The translations under genes were made by a program, and so were the position numbers. A model generated the notes under the pieces. The model ran no database searches. It was not told the origin of the DNA and was given only the letters and a program-made list of their open reading frames with translations. A DNA stretch of 23,605 bases from 13-2-20CM-66-19 sp036273735 (lineage in GTDB: Bacteria; Pseudomonadota; Gammaproteobacteria; Steroidobacterales; Steroidobacteraceae): assembly GCA_036273735.1 (NCBI GenBank), contig DASUHA010000122.1, positions 1 through 23,605 of the forward strand, read 5' to 3'. Of the stretch, positions 1 to 8,030 are shown piece by piece. Each line of letters starts with the position of its first letter. Within the stretch, counting starts at the first letter, position 1.

Positions 1-5
1 AACCC

Positions 6-26
6 GGCCAGGGCCGTTCCCTGGCC
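6..26 (+). promoter_or_regulatory. GC-rich hairpin upstream of speA
   Basis: Perfect inverted repeat: 8-base arms GGCCAGGG (6-13) and CCCTGGCC (19-26) around a 5-base loop. No T-tract follows on the plus strand, so it is not a standard intrinsic terminator for an upstream rightward gene. It could end a transcript from the left without a U-run, or belong to the speA leader. The structure is seen directly; its role is inferred. Confidence 0.45.
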
Positions 27-48
27 CGCGGAAAACGTGTAGGGTCTC

Positions 49-74
49 GCGAAAATCGTCTCGACGATTTTCGC
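49..74 (+). promoter_or_regulatory. Perfect 26-bp palindrome in the speA leader
   Basis: Arms of 12 bases (49-60 and 63-74) are exact reverse complements around a 2-base centre; as RNA this gives a long hairpin with a 4-base loop. It ends 25 bases before the speA GTG, and no Shine-Dalgarno is visible between them. It could be an operator or an mRNA structure affecting translation. I cannot tell which from sequence alone. Confidence 0.5.
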
Positions 75-99
75 CAATGAACATACCGGACTCTCGCAC

Positions 100-2079
100 G
101 TGGCCGTAGACCCCAAGAGCGCCCTGAATGGCGCTCGCAAGTTCAATCCCGCCCAGCCCTGGCGCGTCGAAGACTCCCTGGAGCTTTACCACGTCAATGC
201 GTGGGGCAAGGGCTATTTCGGCATCAATGCGGCCGGGCACCTGATGGTGCGGCCCGATGCGCAGCCTGGACGCGACATCGACCTCTACGAAGTCGTCGAA
301 GGTCTGGAGGCGCGGGATCTGACCACACCCGTGGTGGTGCGCTTCTCGGACATCCTTGCGCATCGCCTGAAGCACCTGCACGACGCCTTCGCACAGGCGA
401 TCGCCGAGAACGACTACCGCAACCGCTACGCGGCAGTCTTCCCCATCAAGGTGAATCAGCAGCGGCTCGTCGTCGAGGAGGTCTACCGCTACGGCAAGGA
501 GTTCGGCTTCGGCCTCGAGGTCGGCTCGAAGCCTGAGCTGCTCGCCGTGATGGCGATGACCGAGAACGCTCCCGAGCGGCTGATCATCTGCAATGGCTTC
601 AAGGACGACAGCTACATCGAGGCAGTCACGCTCGCCACGAAGCTCGGGCGGACCATCATTCCCGTGGTGGAAAACTTCGATGAGCTCGGGCTCATCCTGA
701 AGCACGCGGAGCGCTACCAGGTGCGGCCGCGCATCGGCGTGCGGGTGAAACTCTTCACCGAGGGTTCGGGCCGCTGGCGCGAGTCAGCAGGCGAGAAATC
801 GAAGTTTGGTCTCTTCATCACCGAGATCCTGGAGCTCTTCGGTACGCTGAAGGCGCGCGGCATGCTCGACTGCCTACAACTCGTACACTGTCATCCCGGC
901 AGCCAGCTGCAGGACATCCGACGCGTCAAGGATGCGATCAACGAGCTGGCGCACGTCTATGCGGAACTGAAGCTCATGGGAGCGGGACTGCAGTACATCG
1001 ATGTCGGCGGGGGCCTGGGCGTCGACTACGACGGCAGCGGCACGAACTTCTCCTCGTCGATGAACTACACGCTCAACGAGTACGCGAGCGATGTCGTGTA
1101 CCGGATCGCGAGCGTCTGCGACGCACGCGACATCCCGCACCCAATGATCATCAGCGAGTCCGGCCGGGCGATCGCGGCCTATCACAGCGTGCTCGTGTTC
1201 GATGCGCTCGGCTCATCGGCGCTCGACAAGTTCCGGGTCACCGGGCGGGAGGATGAGGACTACGCCGGCGAAGAGGAAATGCCGCAGCCGGTACGCGACC
1301 TGTTCGAGGCGTTCCGCTCCGTGAGCGAGCGGCGTCTGGTGGAGTGCTATCACGACGCGCTGACCGCACGCGACCAAGTGCTGCAGATGTTCAATCTCGG
1401 CCTTCTATCGCTCGAGTTTCGCGCCCTGGCGGAGCGGCTCTTCTGGGCGACCTGCGCCCGGGTACGGGACTGCTGCCGCAGGCTGGAGCGGCTGCCGGAG
1501 GAGCTCGAGGGGCTGGAATCAATCCTCTCGGACACCTACTTCTGCAATTTCTCTGTATTCCAATCGCTGCCCGACAGCTGGGCGATCGACCAGCTCTTCC
1601 CCATCCTGCCGATCCACCGGCTGGACGAGCGGCCCGAGCGGACGGGTGTGCTGGCCGATATCACGTGCGACTCGGACGGCAAGATCGACCATTTCGTCTC
1701 GCAGCGGGACATCAAGAGGACTTTGGAGCTGCACGAGCTGAAGCCCGGGGAGAAGTACTACCTGGCCGCCTTCCTGGTGGGCGCCTACCAGGAGACGCTG
1801 GGTGACCTGCACAACCTCTTCGGCGATACACACGTGGTGCACGTCCGGCTCCATGACGAGGGAGGCTGGTGGATCGAGGAAATCGTCAAGGGCGACACCG
1901 CCAACAAGGTCCTCGAATACATGGAGTATGACGTGGCAGAGCTCTACCCCGCCCTGACGCGGGACTGCGAGCGGGCCATCAGGGACGGACGCATGACCAT
2001 CGCGGAAAGCCAGCGGCTGAAGCGGTTCTATGAAGGCGAGCTCGACGGATACGCCTACCTGGAGCCCCCGGGCAGTTGA
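100..2079 (+). CDS. speA: Biosynthetic arginine decarboxylase (SpeA)
   Basis: Decarboxylates L-arginine to agmatine, the first step of the agmatine route to putrescine; PLP-dependent, alanine-racemase-like fold. The 659-residue length matches the family (about 630-660). Visible landmarks: the PLP lysine motif FPIKVNQ with K117, the phosphate-binding glycine loop DVGGGLGVDY (301-310), HCHPGSQ (263-269), and the C-terminal ITCDSDGKID (521-530) with the catalytic cysteine C523. The start is GTG at 100. The frame is closed by TAG at 40-42 and holds no earlier ATG, GTG or TTG, so no longer form is possible. No good ribosome-binding site precedes it. The leader carries two hairpins and a 10-codon ORF (77-109) overlapping the start. 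No speB or other polyamine gene is adjacent in this window. Confidence 0.97.
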   Translation: MAVDPKSALNGARKFNPAQPWRVEDSLELYHVNAWGKGYFGINAAGHLMVRPDAQPGRDIDLYEVVEGLEARDLTTPVVVRFSDILAHRLKHLHDAFAQAIAENDYRNRYAAVFPIKVNQQRLVVEEVYRYGKEFGFGLEVGSKPELLAVMAMTENAPERLIICNGFKDDSYIEAVTLATKLGRTIIPVVENFDELGLILKHAERYQVRPRIGVRVKLFTEGSGRWRESAGEKSKFGLFITEILELFGTLKARGMLDCLQLVHCHPGSQLQDIRRVKDAINELAHVYAELKLMGAGLQYIDVGGGLGVDYDGSGTNFSSSMNYTLNEYASDVVYRIASVCDARDIPHPMIISESGRAIAAYHSVLVFDALGSSALDKFRVTGREDEDYAGEEEMPQPVRDLFEAFRSVSERRLVECYHDALTARDQVLQMFNLGLLSLEFRALAERLFWATCARVRDCCRRLERLPEELEGLESILSDTYFCNFSVFQSLPDSWAIDQLFPILPIHRLDERPERTGVLADITCDSDGKIDHFVSQRDIKRTLELHELKPGEKYYLAAFLVGAYQETLGDLHNLFGDTHVVHVRLHDEGGWWIEEIVKGDTANKVLEYMEYDVAELYPALTRDCERAIRDGRMTIAESQRLKRFYEGELDGYAYLEPPGS

Positions 2080-2125
2080 CCGCCCGCCCTCCGGTCTCCT
2101 GTGGCGCGGTTGCTACAACTCGTGT

Positions 2126-2154
2126 TTGCCAACGGCAAAAGCCGGGAGTAGCAT
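2126..2154 (+). promoter_or_regulatory. Candidate sigma-70 promoter for the RRM gene
   Basis: TTGCCA (2126-2131), a 17-base spacer, then TAGCAT (2149-2154). Each hexamer matches 4 of 6 consensus positions. The -35 lies inside a small inverted repeat, TTTGCC-aac-GGCAAA (2125-2139). It would give a 5' leader of about 140 bases before the RRM start. Weak, as judged by eye only. Confidence 0.3.
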
Positions 2155-2303
2155 GGTGGTGCGTTATATCCCGCAGGGATGAGTACGCTTGAGTTCCGCA
2201 GCTTCTTTCGAATCCCCTCCCCGACACGTAATCCACGTCACGCGGCACATGCGACCGCTCGGTGCGGCTCGCCGCTGTGCGCATTGCGAAGAGAGACCTC
2301 CGG

Positions 2304-2585
2304 ATGACGACGATCTATGTGGGCAATCTGCCCTTCAATGCCACCGAGCAGGACGTCAAAACGCTGTTCGAGCGTCACGGCAAGGTGGAGTCGGTCAAGC
2401 TCATCAACGACCGGGAGACCGGTAGGCCACGCGGCTTCGGCTTCGTCGAGATGGCACAGGGAGAGGCCCCTGCTGCAATCCAGGCCCTGAACGGCTTTCA
2501 AATGAACGGCCGGGCATTACGGGTCAACGAGGCCCAGGAGCGCGCGCCACGCGCCCGACAGGGCGGCGGGCCGTTCCGACGCTGA
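2304..2585 (+). CDS. Single-RRM RNA-binding protein
   Basis: A 93-residue protein made almost wholly of one RNA recognition motif: RNP2 IYVGNL (4-9) and RNP1 RGFGFVEM (43-50), then a short basic Gly/Arg-rich tail (about 78-93). Such small bacterial RRM proteins resemble plant glycine-rich and cyanobacterial Rbp proteins and are thought to bind RNA, often with roles in cold or stress adaptation; the function here is inferred. The start is ATG 2304, chosen because GAGAGA (2291-2296) is a well-spaced ribosome-binding site and the motif begins at residue 3. Longer in-frame forms from 2262 lack this. An intrinsic terminator lies 28 bases after the stop, so it is probably monocistronic. Confidence 0.92.
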   Translation: MTTIYVGNLPFNATEQDVKTLFERHGKVESVKLINDRETGRPRGFGFVEMAQGEAPAAIQALNGFQMNGRALRVNEAQERAPRARQGGGPFRR

Positions 2586-2613
2586 AACGAGCGTCTACAG
2601 TCTTTTGAGACAG

Positions 2614-2637
2614 ACCCCGCTTCGGCGGGGTTTTTTT
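2614..2637 (+). terminator. Intrinsic terminator after the RRM gene
   Basis: Stem CCCCGC (2615-2620), UUCG tetraloop (2621-2624), GCGGGG (2625-2630), followed by seven T (2631-2637), with an added A-T pair at the base. This is a textbook Rho-independent terminator. It also shows that the next CDS cannot sensibly start at the upstream in-frame ATG 2605. Confidence 0.93.
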
Positions 2638-2664
2638 CGGCCAGCGCATAGAATAGGCGGCTCC

Positions 2665-3513
2665 ATGCGCACACCGCCGAAGCTCCTCATTTCCGTCGTC
2701 GCCCTCGGGTTCCTGCTGTCCGGCATGGCGCTGCTCGCAGGTTGCGTGACGAGCGGCGGCAGAGAGACTACCGCCAAAGCGCTGGACGGGATTCTGGCCG
2801 GCGACCAACGAACGGTAGCGGACCACGCGCAGGACCCATACCGCCACCCAAAGGATACGTTGCTCTTCTTCGGCGTCCGGCCACGCTCCCGGGTGTTGGA
2901 GGTCTGGCCCCGGATGGGCTGGTACACGAAGATCATCGCTCCCCTCGTGGGTGCGGGGGGCCAGTACTACGCCGCGGTAATCGCCCCGGATCCGGGCAGC
3001 CGATTCCTGACTGCGAGACTCGCGGGGTACCGGCGGCTGCTCGCCTCCCGCCCGGATCTCTACGGCCGAGTGAAGGTGGTGACCTTTCAGCCCGACGGCG
3101 ACGTCCTACCGCCGGGATCGGTGGACATGGCGCTCAGCTTCGGCGACCTGCACGATTGGATGGCGCTGGGAGACGCTCCGCAAGCCGTTGCCACGATCTA
3201 CCGCGCGCTGGCGCCGGGCGGGGTGCTCGGACTGGTGGACAACCGCGGCGATCCGGCGGTTCCGCAGGACCCGCGGGCCAAGAACGGCTATGTCCGGCAG
3301 GACTACGCGATCCGGTTGATCGAGGCGGCGGGGTTCAGGCTGGTCGCCACATCCGAGGTCAATGCCAACCCGAAAGATACGAAGAATTACCCGTGCGGGG
3401 TGTGGGCGCTGCCGCCCGACTACCGGTTGGGCAACATCGATCGGGCGAAGTATGCGGCGATCGGGCAGAGCGATCGCTTCACGCTGAAGTTCGTCAAGCC
3501 GGGCCGGAATTAG
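2665..3513 (+). CDS. Predicted lipoprotein with class I methyltransferase-like domain (COG4798-like)
   Basis: A 282-residue exported protein. A lipoprotein signal runs from K6 to a lipobox LLAG-C27, so the mature protein should be lipid-anchored in the periplasm. The rest resembles predicted methyltransferases of the COG4798 type: SAM motif I region VLEVWPRMGWY (77-87), then LSFGDLHDWMALG and APGGVLGLVDNRG later in the Rossmann-like fold. I remember the family loop as close to WPGGGWY; here it reads WPRMGWY, so two glycines appear lost and SAM binding is uncertain. Start ATG 2665 places the signal peptide at the N-terminus and follows the terminator; the in-frame ATG 2605 would lie upstream of the terminator hairpin. 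The substrate is unknown. Confidence 0.8.
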   Translation: MRTPPKLLISVVALGFLLSGMALLAGCVTSGGRETTAKALDGILAGDQRTVADHAQDPYRHPKDTLLFFGVRPRSRVLEVWPRMGWYTKIIAPLVGAGGQYYAAVIAPDPGSRFLTARLAGYRRLLASRPDLYGRVKVVTFQPDGDVLPPGSVDMALSFGDLHDWMALGDAPQAVATIYRALAPGGVLGLVDNRGDPAVPQDPRAKNGYVRQDYAIRLIEAAGFRLVATSEVNANPKDTKNYPCGVWALPPDYRLGNIDRAKYAAIGQSDRFTLKFVKPGRN

Positions 3514-3647
3514 AGGTCTTTTGAAATCAGGGGGCCGAGGGACCGCTTGAATGCGCCTCCGTGTTTTTCACGCCCCCGGGAAAGGCCTTTGCAATCGATC
3601 CCCCGCCGCATGAAGGCGCGGTCTACGGGACACGCGTGGGGCGATCG

Positions 3648-5735
3648 CTACCACATCTCCTTCAGGCGGGCGCCTACGTCCAGAGCAGCGTCGCCGGATT
3701 CTTCGGTCAGCGTGTCCGCGGCGGGTCGGGAGCCCTGGAAAGCGGTGGTTTCCAGTGTTTTCAGCACCTTGTCGGTCAGGAAGCGGCTGCGGCCGCCGTA
3801 GACGTGCGCATCGCCGAGGCGATGTTGTGCAGTGAGGTGGAATTTAAGGGGCGCGAGCAGCAGGAGGTCGTTCTGGGCGCGGGTGAGGCCGACGTAGAGC
3901 AGGCGCCGCTCCTCGTCGATGAGCTCGGGCTTGCCGGTCGAGAACTCGGAGGGGAAGCTGCCATCGACCACGTTGAGGAGGTAGACCGTATCCCACTCCA
4001 TCCCTTTGGCGGAGTGGATGGTGGAGAGGACGAGGTAGTCCTCATCGAGCGTGGGACGGCCGGCGAGATCGCTCGTCGCATTGGGGGGGTCGAGGGTGAG
4101 CTCGGTCAGGAAGCGCTCGCGGGAGGGGTATTGGCCGGAAAGCACCTCGAGCTGATCGAGGTCGCCGAGCCGAGTGTGAAAATGCTCGTATTGCCGCTCG
4201 AAATGCGGGCGATACCATTCGCGCGCGAGATGCACCTGTCCCGGCCACGGGCGCTGCGGGTCCGCGAGCGCGAGGAGCAGCTCGACGAGCTTGCGCCAGT
4301 CCTGCGCAGCCCCGGACGGCGGGGTAAAGGTCTGCAGGGAATTGAGCGAGCCACCGCCGGCCTCCAGGTGATCGAGCGCGCGCCGCGCATTGGCGGGCCC
4401 CATGCCGGGCAGGAGTTGCAGCGTGCGGAAGCTCGCCAGGCCGTTGCGCGGGTTGTCGGCCCAGCGCAGCACCGCGAGCAGATCCTTGATGTGGCCAGCC
4501 TCGAGGAACTTAAGGCCCCCGTACTTCACGAAGGGGATCTGACGTCTTCCCAGCTCGACCTCCAGCAGGTCGCTATGGCTGGAAGAGCGGAAGAGCACGG
4601 CCTGCCTGCGCAGCGGCACGCTGGCCTCCCGGCGCCTCAATATCTCGCTGCAGACACACTCCGCCTGCGCCTGCAGGTCCTCCACGGTTACGAGGCGGGG
4701 CCGCGGTCCCTCGCCACGAGTCGAGAGCAGATGCTTGCGGTGCTGGCGAGGCGCCTCTCCCATCACGGCGTTGGCAACGTCGAGCACCTGTTGGGTGGAG
4801 CGATAGTTCTGCGCGAGCGTGATCACTTCCGCCCGGGGTGTGAACCGGTCGGGAAAGCCGAGGATGTTCTCCACCGCGGCAGCGCGGAAGGAATAGATCG
4901 CCTGTGCGTCATCCCCAACGACTGCGAGGCCGGCACCGTCGGGCCTCAGCGCGTAGAGGATTTCCGCCTGCAGCCTGTTGGTGTCCTGATATTCGTCGAC
5001 CAGCACGTGATCGAAATGGCCGGCCACGTGTGCAGCAAGACGCGGATGAGACATCATGATCTGCCAGTAGAGCAGCAGGTCGTCGTAGTCGAGCAGGCTG
5101 TTGTGCTGCTTGCGCTCGACGTATGTGCGATAGAGACGCGTCAGGTCCGATTCCCACTGCGCACACCAGGGGAACTGGGCCTCGAGGGTCTCCTTGAGCG
5201 GACGCTGGGTATTGACGCGATGGGAGTAGATCTGAAGGCAGGTATCCTTGCGCGGGAACCGCTGCTCCTTTTGCGCAAGCCCGAGCTCCTGGCGCAACGA
5301 GTCCATGAGGTCGGCCGAGTCGCCGCGGTCGAGTACGCTGAACTGCGGATCGAGCTTCAGGTGCCGCGCGTAGTGGCGCAGCAGGCGGTTGCCCAGGGAA
5401 TGAAAAGTGCCTGCCCAACTCATGCGCTGCAGGATGCTCTGGCTGACCCCGCCGAGAGTTTCGCTGAGCGCCGATTTGGCGAGCTCGAAGGCACGCCGGC
5501 GCATCTCAATCGCGGCCCGCCGGGTGAAGGTCAGCATCATGATGCGTGCCGGGTCCACACCATGGATGACCAGGTGCGCGACGCGATGGGCCAGAGTATC
5601 GGTCTTGCCGGTGCCCGCCCCAGCGACGATCAGCAGCGGGCCGGACTTGTAGCCCCTCTCCGGCAGCGGCTCGCCAAAAGTGACCGCCCGGCGCTGGGGG
5701 CCGTTGAGCTTCGCCAAGTGTGATGCCGTCGACAT
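3648..5735 (-). CDS. UvrD/Rep/PcrA-family superfamily 1A DNA helicase
   Basis: ATP-dependent 3'-5' DNA helicase of 695 residues, the size of Rep or UvrD. All SF1A motifs are present in order: Q-motif LNGPQRRAV (10-18), Walker A GAGTGKT (39-45), Ia LTFTRRAA (68-75), Walker B VDEYQDTN (246-253), motif III GDDAQAIYSFR (274-284), motif IV QNYRSTQQ (309-316), motif V STIHSAKGMEWD (571-582) and motif VI RRLLYVGLTRAQ (610-621). Start ATG 5735 sits just ahead of the Q-motif. Likely roles are replication restart or repair. It is not a canonical UvrD: the segment between Q-motif and Walker A carries a short insertion (LPERGYKSG), and the C-terminus is short. I therefore give no gene symbol. The next leftward gene lies upstream of it by about 100 bases. 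Confidence 0.95.
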   Translation of the reverse strand: MSTASHLAKLNGPQRRAVTFGEPLPERGYKSGPLLIVAGAGTGKTDTLAHRVAHLVIHGVDPARIMMLTFTRRAAIEMRRRAFELAKSALSETLGGVSQSILQRMSWAGTFHSLGNRLLRHYARHLKLDPQFSVLDRGDSADLMDSLRQELGLAQKEQRFPRKDTCLQIYSHRVNTQRPLKETLEAQFPWCAQWESDLTRLYRTYVERKQHNSLLDYDDLLLYWQIMMSHPRLAAHVAGHFDHVLVDEYQDTNRLQAEILYALRPDGAGLAVVGDDAQAIYSFRAAAVENILGFPDRFTPRAEVITLAQNYRSTQQVLDVANAVMGEAPRQHRKHLLSTRGEGPRPRLVTVEDLQAQAECVCSEILRRREASVPLRRQAVLFRSSSHSDLLEVELGRRQIPFVKYGGLKFLEAGHIKDLLAVLRWADNPRNGLASFRTLQLLPGMGPANARRALDHLEAGGGSLNSLQTFTPPSGAAQDWRKLVELLLALADPQRPWPGQVHLAREWYRPHFERQYEHFHTRLGDLDQLEVLSGQYPSRERFLTELTLDPPNATSDLAGRPTLDEDYLVLSTIHSAKGMEWDTVYLLNVVDGSFPSEFSTGKPELIDEERRLLYVGLTRAQNDLLLLAPLKFHLTAQHRLGDAHVYGGRSRFLTDKVLKTLETTAFQGSRPAADTLTEESGDAALDVGARLKEMW

Positions 5736-5837
5736 GACGGCGGGGGACTATACGTAATCCAGCGACCCGCTGTCACTGATTGGCGTCACGCGTTGAGCAT
5801 ACAGCCTCCGGGGCCGCGGCCCACTGGACGTGCGGAG

Positions 5838-6884
5838 TCACTCGCCGACCGCGCGTGCGGGGGCGGGAGGCGACACGAGATCGGCACCGCAGGCTTGCAG
5901 TCGCAGGCTGACATCCTCCTCGAGGGCCGCGAAATCGACTGCCACGAGGGACGGATCGTGGCTCGGCACCCGGCAGTCATCGAAATCTATGCTCAGACCC
6001 ACATCGGCCAGTATGTGCGCACGGATGCGCTCACGGTATTGAGGTGAGCGGCCGAGGCGATCGACATCGAGCACCAGATCTGCCGCCGGCTCCGCAACCG
6101 CATGGGACAGGAGCGACACCGCGATGAAGGCACGATACGACAGCTCATCGCTCCAGGGGAAAATGGCGTCGTGGAGGAACCGGATCTGTTTCGGCAAGTT
6201 GCGCGGCAGAGGCGGCAGGCCGAGCATGCCGGCATAGCGGCGCGCGGGAGTGCCCGCGGGGGCGAGCGCCAGGATGAGAAAATGACACAACTCGAAATAA
6301 GAGACCGGGACCTCATTGCGATAGCTGCGGCATGAGAGCCATTGTTGCCGTGCATTGCGGCGGACGAGCACATGGTAGCCGCCGAGTGCATGCTTGAGCG
6401 CGGCCGAGCGGCCGAGCGAGCGGGAGAGGCCGAATACGGGATGTGTCCCGCGGCCGTGCGCATGCGCGATGAGCCTGGAAATGTATCGCACCTCGGGTCC
6501 GATGCCCGTTGCAGCAGGGAAGTAGCGCTCGAGCGCAAAGGCGAGGCGATATCCGGGAACGCCCTTGATGAAGCGACGAAGCAGCGGGCGGTATTCATCG
6601 GCGTAGGGCAACGCGAGCACCGGATGACGCGAGTTCCATCCCTGCGCCGTCTGCCGGTCAATGCGCTTCGGCGAGCAGCGCGCGAGAACTTCGCCGAAAG
6701 GCTCGTAAAAGCTCGTCGTGAATGGACTACGACGAAAGCGGCTCCACACGTATGTGCTCGCGCAGCGCCAGCCCGAATGGAGAAAAACGGCCCTGTACTG
6801 CTCCGATAGTTGTGTCAGTGGACTGAATCCCCTGTTCCGGACATCGCGGGCCGCGCCTCGCACGACCCGTGAGCGCGGTTGCAA
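5838..6884 (-). CDS. Sulfotransferase-like protein
   Basis: Up to 348 residues. The N-terminal region has a PAPS 5'-phosphosulfate-loop-like segment HSGWRCASTYVW (36-47), followed by FYEPFGEVLA (59-68), a spacing typical of bacterial sulfotransferase-fold proteins. A later segment, GGYHVLVRRNARQQWLSC (168-185), resembles the 3'-phosphate-binding region. Such enzymes move sulfate from PAPS to hydroxyl or amino groups of sugars, lipids or peptides; the acceptor here is unknown. TAA directly precedes TTG 6884, so the start is TTG 6884 or GTG 6863; neither has a clear ribosome-binding site. The gene is divergent from the Nudix gene. No PAPS-synthesis genes are in the window. It may be linked in function to the sulfatase at 19.2-20.7 kb, but nothing in the sequence shows this. 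Confidence 0.72.
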   Translation of the reverse strand: MQPRSRVVRGAARDVRNRGFSPLTQLSEQYRAVFLHSGWRCASTYVWSRFRRSPFTTSFYEPFGEVLARCSPKRIDRQTAQGWNSRHPVLALPYADEYRPLLRRFIKGVPGYRLAFALERYFPAATGIGPEVRYISRLIAHAHGRGTHPVFGLSRSLGRSAALKHALGGYHVLVRRNARQQWLSCRSYRNEVPVSYFELCHFLILALAPAGTPARRYAGMLGLPPLPRNLPKQIRFLHDAIFPWSDELSYRAFIAVSLLSHAVAEPAADLVLDVDRLGRSPQYRERIRAHILADVGLSIDFDDCRVPSHDPSLVAVDFAALEEDVSLRLQACGADLVSPPAPARAVGE

Positions 6885-6971
6885 TTACCGGACCGCGCAT
6901 TCCAATGCGAGTCTACGCAGACGGGAGCTCCGCAGCCGTTTCGAACTGTAACCGTGATAGGCTCGGTGCGC

Positions 6972-7520
6972 ATGAAGCCAGAGAAGCGCAGCGTGAACTT
7001 TCGCGGGCGGATCATCACGCTCACTACGGATGAGGTACAGCTGCCGAATGGTCACCTCGCATCGCTCGAAGTCGTTCACCATCCGGGTGGCGCAGCGACG
7101 GTTGCCATTGACTGCGAGGACCGTGTCTGCCTGCTGAAGCAATATCGTTACGTTGCCGACGGGTGGCTGTGGGAATTGCCGGCGGGCAAGCTCGAGCCGA
7201 ACGAGCCGCCGCTCATCACCGCTCAGCGCGAGCTCGTGGAGGAGGCCGGAGTCAGCGCCCGGGAGTGGCTCAGTCTCGGCTCCTACCTGAGCTCACCGGG
7301 GATTTTCACCGAGGTACTGCACCTTTTCCTCGCGACGGGCGTCGAGCCGGCGACGGCGGCCCACGAGCACGCGGAAGTCATCGAGGTGCACTGGGTACCG
7401 TTTGCCGAGGCTTGTGGCTGGGCGGAAAGCGGCGAGATCCGGGACGGCAAGACGGCCATGGGCCTGCTGCGGTCACGTTATGTCCGCGGTGGCGGACCTG
7501 AGGCAGCCGCCGGGAACTGA
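6972..7520 (+). CDS. Nudix hydrolase, ADP-ribose pyrophosphatase-like
   Basis: A 182-residue protein with a complete Nudix box G-x5-E-x7-REUxEExGU: G72 (in AGKLEPNE), then RELVEEAGV ending at V94. The upstream LLKQYRY (54-60) and WELPAGKLE are typical of the ADP-ribose/ADP-sugar pyrophosphatase branch (NudF-like), which cleaves ADP-ribose to AMP and ribose 5-phosphate. The start is taken as ATG 6972 since residues from there align with the family N-terminus; GTG 6966 and ORF extension to 6879 are possible but would run into the divergent gene. An ADP-ribosylglycohydrolase fusion elsewhere in the window would release ADP-ribose, a possible but unproven link. Confidence 0.93.
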   Translation: MKPEKRSVNFRGRIITLTTDEVQLPNGHLASLEVVHHPGGAATVAIDCEDRVCLLKQYRYVADGWLWELPAGKLEPNEPPLITAQRELVEEAGVSAREWLSLGSYLSSPGIFTEVLHLFLATGVEPATAAHEHAEVIEVHWVPFAEACGWAESGEIRDGKTAMGLLRSRYVRGGGPEAAAGN

Positions 7521-7532
7521 TCCGTGACGGAT
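7520..7532 (+). repeat. 13-bp palindrome at the end of the Nudix gene
   Basis: ATCCGT-g-ACGGAT, with the first base being the last base of the Nudix stop. It lies about 75 bases before the next gene and could be an operator or a minor hairpin. No U-tract follows. Confidence 0.3.
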
Positions 7533-7607
7533 GTCTCGGAAGGGCGACATCAGCGCTGCTAAGGTGCATGCGTCCGCGAGCCGCGGACTGCCGCTTCACA
7601 GCATTCT

Positions 7608-7979
7608 TTGGACGCCAGTACAAAAAAGATCGACGGCAGGGAGGACCGCAGACAGGACAGCACAGGCGAGCGCCGGCGCCTCTCGCGTGTCCGCCACGAC
7701 GACCGCGGAAACGCATATGTCGAGTGGATCGATGCACCCGCCGACCTGGTCGAGCGGCCCAAGCTGGAGGTCGAGCGGCAGCCGGGCGATTTCGCGCTCG
7801 AGACCGAGCGCAGCGCCTACAACCCGTACGCCAATGGCGCGGGCGCCGCACGCAAGTCCTCCGGCAACACGACACGCACGGACCTGCGCAAGCTCTCCGA
7901 GTGGATCAAGATGATGCGCGAGCTCGAGGAGCGCAAGCGCACCGGTGGCGGCGACGGCACGGCCGGCGGTGAAGAATAG
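7608..7979 (+). CDS. Conserved hypothetical protein, charged, cytoplasmic
   Basis: A 123-residue, highly charged protein without signal peptide or membrane segment. Notable segments are GREDRRQDSTGERR (10-23), DDRGNAYVEWIDAP (31-44) and a C-terminal helix TDLRKLSEWIKMMRELEERK (about 91-110) followed by a Gly-rich tail. It resembles short uncharacterised proteins of beta/gammaproteobacteria as I remember them, but I cannot name a family. The frame is closed by TAA at 7560, and the only start before the conserved part is TTG 7608, with no obvious ribosome-binding site, so the N-terminus is uncertain. It lies 87 bases after the Nudix gene on the same strand and is convergent with the next gene. 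Confidence 0.65.
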   Translation: MDASTKKIDGREDRRQDSTGERRRLSRVRHDDRGNAYVEWIDAPADLVERPKLEVERQPGDFALETERSAYNPYANGAGAARKSSGNTTRTDLRKLSEWIKMMRELEERKRTGGGDGTAGGEE

Positions 7980-7985
7980 CGAGCC

Positions 7986-8018
7986 AGACCCTGGCCCCGC
8001 GGCATTCGTTCAGGGTTT
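7986..8018. terminator. Weak hairpin between convergent genes
   Basis: ACCCTG (7988-7993) pairs with CAGGGT (8011-8016) across a 17-base loop, extended by a G-U and an A-U pair. It lies between the ends of two convergent genes. There is no proper U-run, so it is only a possible terminator. Confidence 0.2.
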
Positions 8019-8030
8019 CCGCCGATAGAG

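Noticed and set aside
2605..2664. Upstream start for the lipoprotein gene
   Set aside because: It lies before and across the RRM terminator and would bury the lipoprotein signal inside the chain.
3561..5723. 720-residue open frame on the plus strand opposite the helicase
   Set aside because: It is the antisense shadow of a gene with all helicase motifs. Long antisense frames are expected at high GC; the translation has no recognisable domain.
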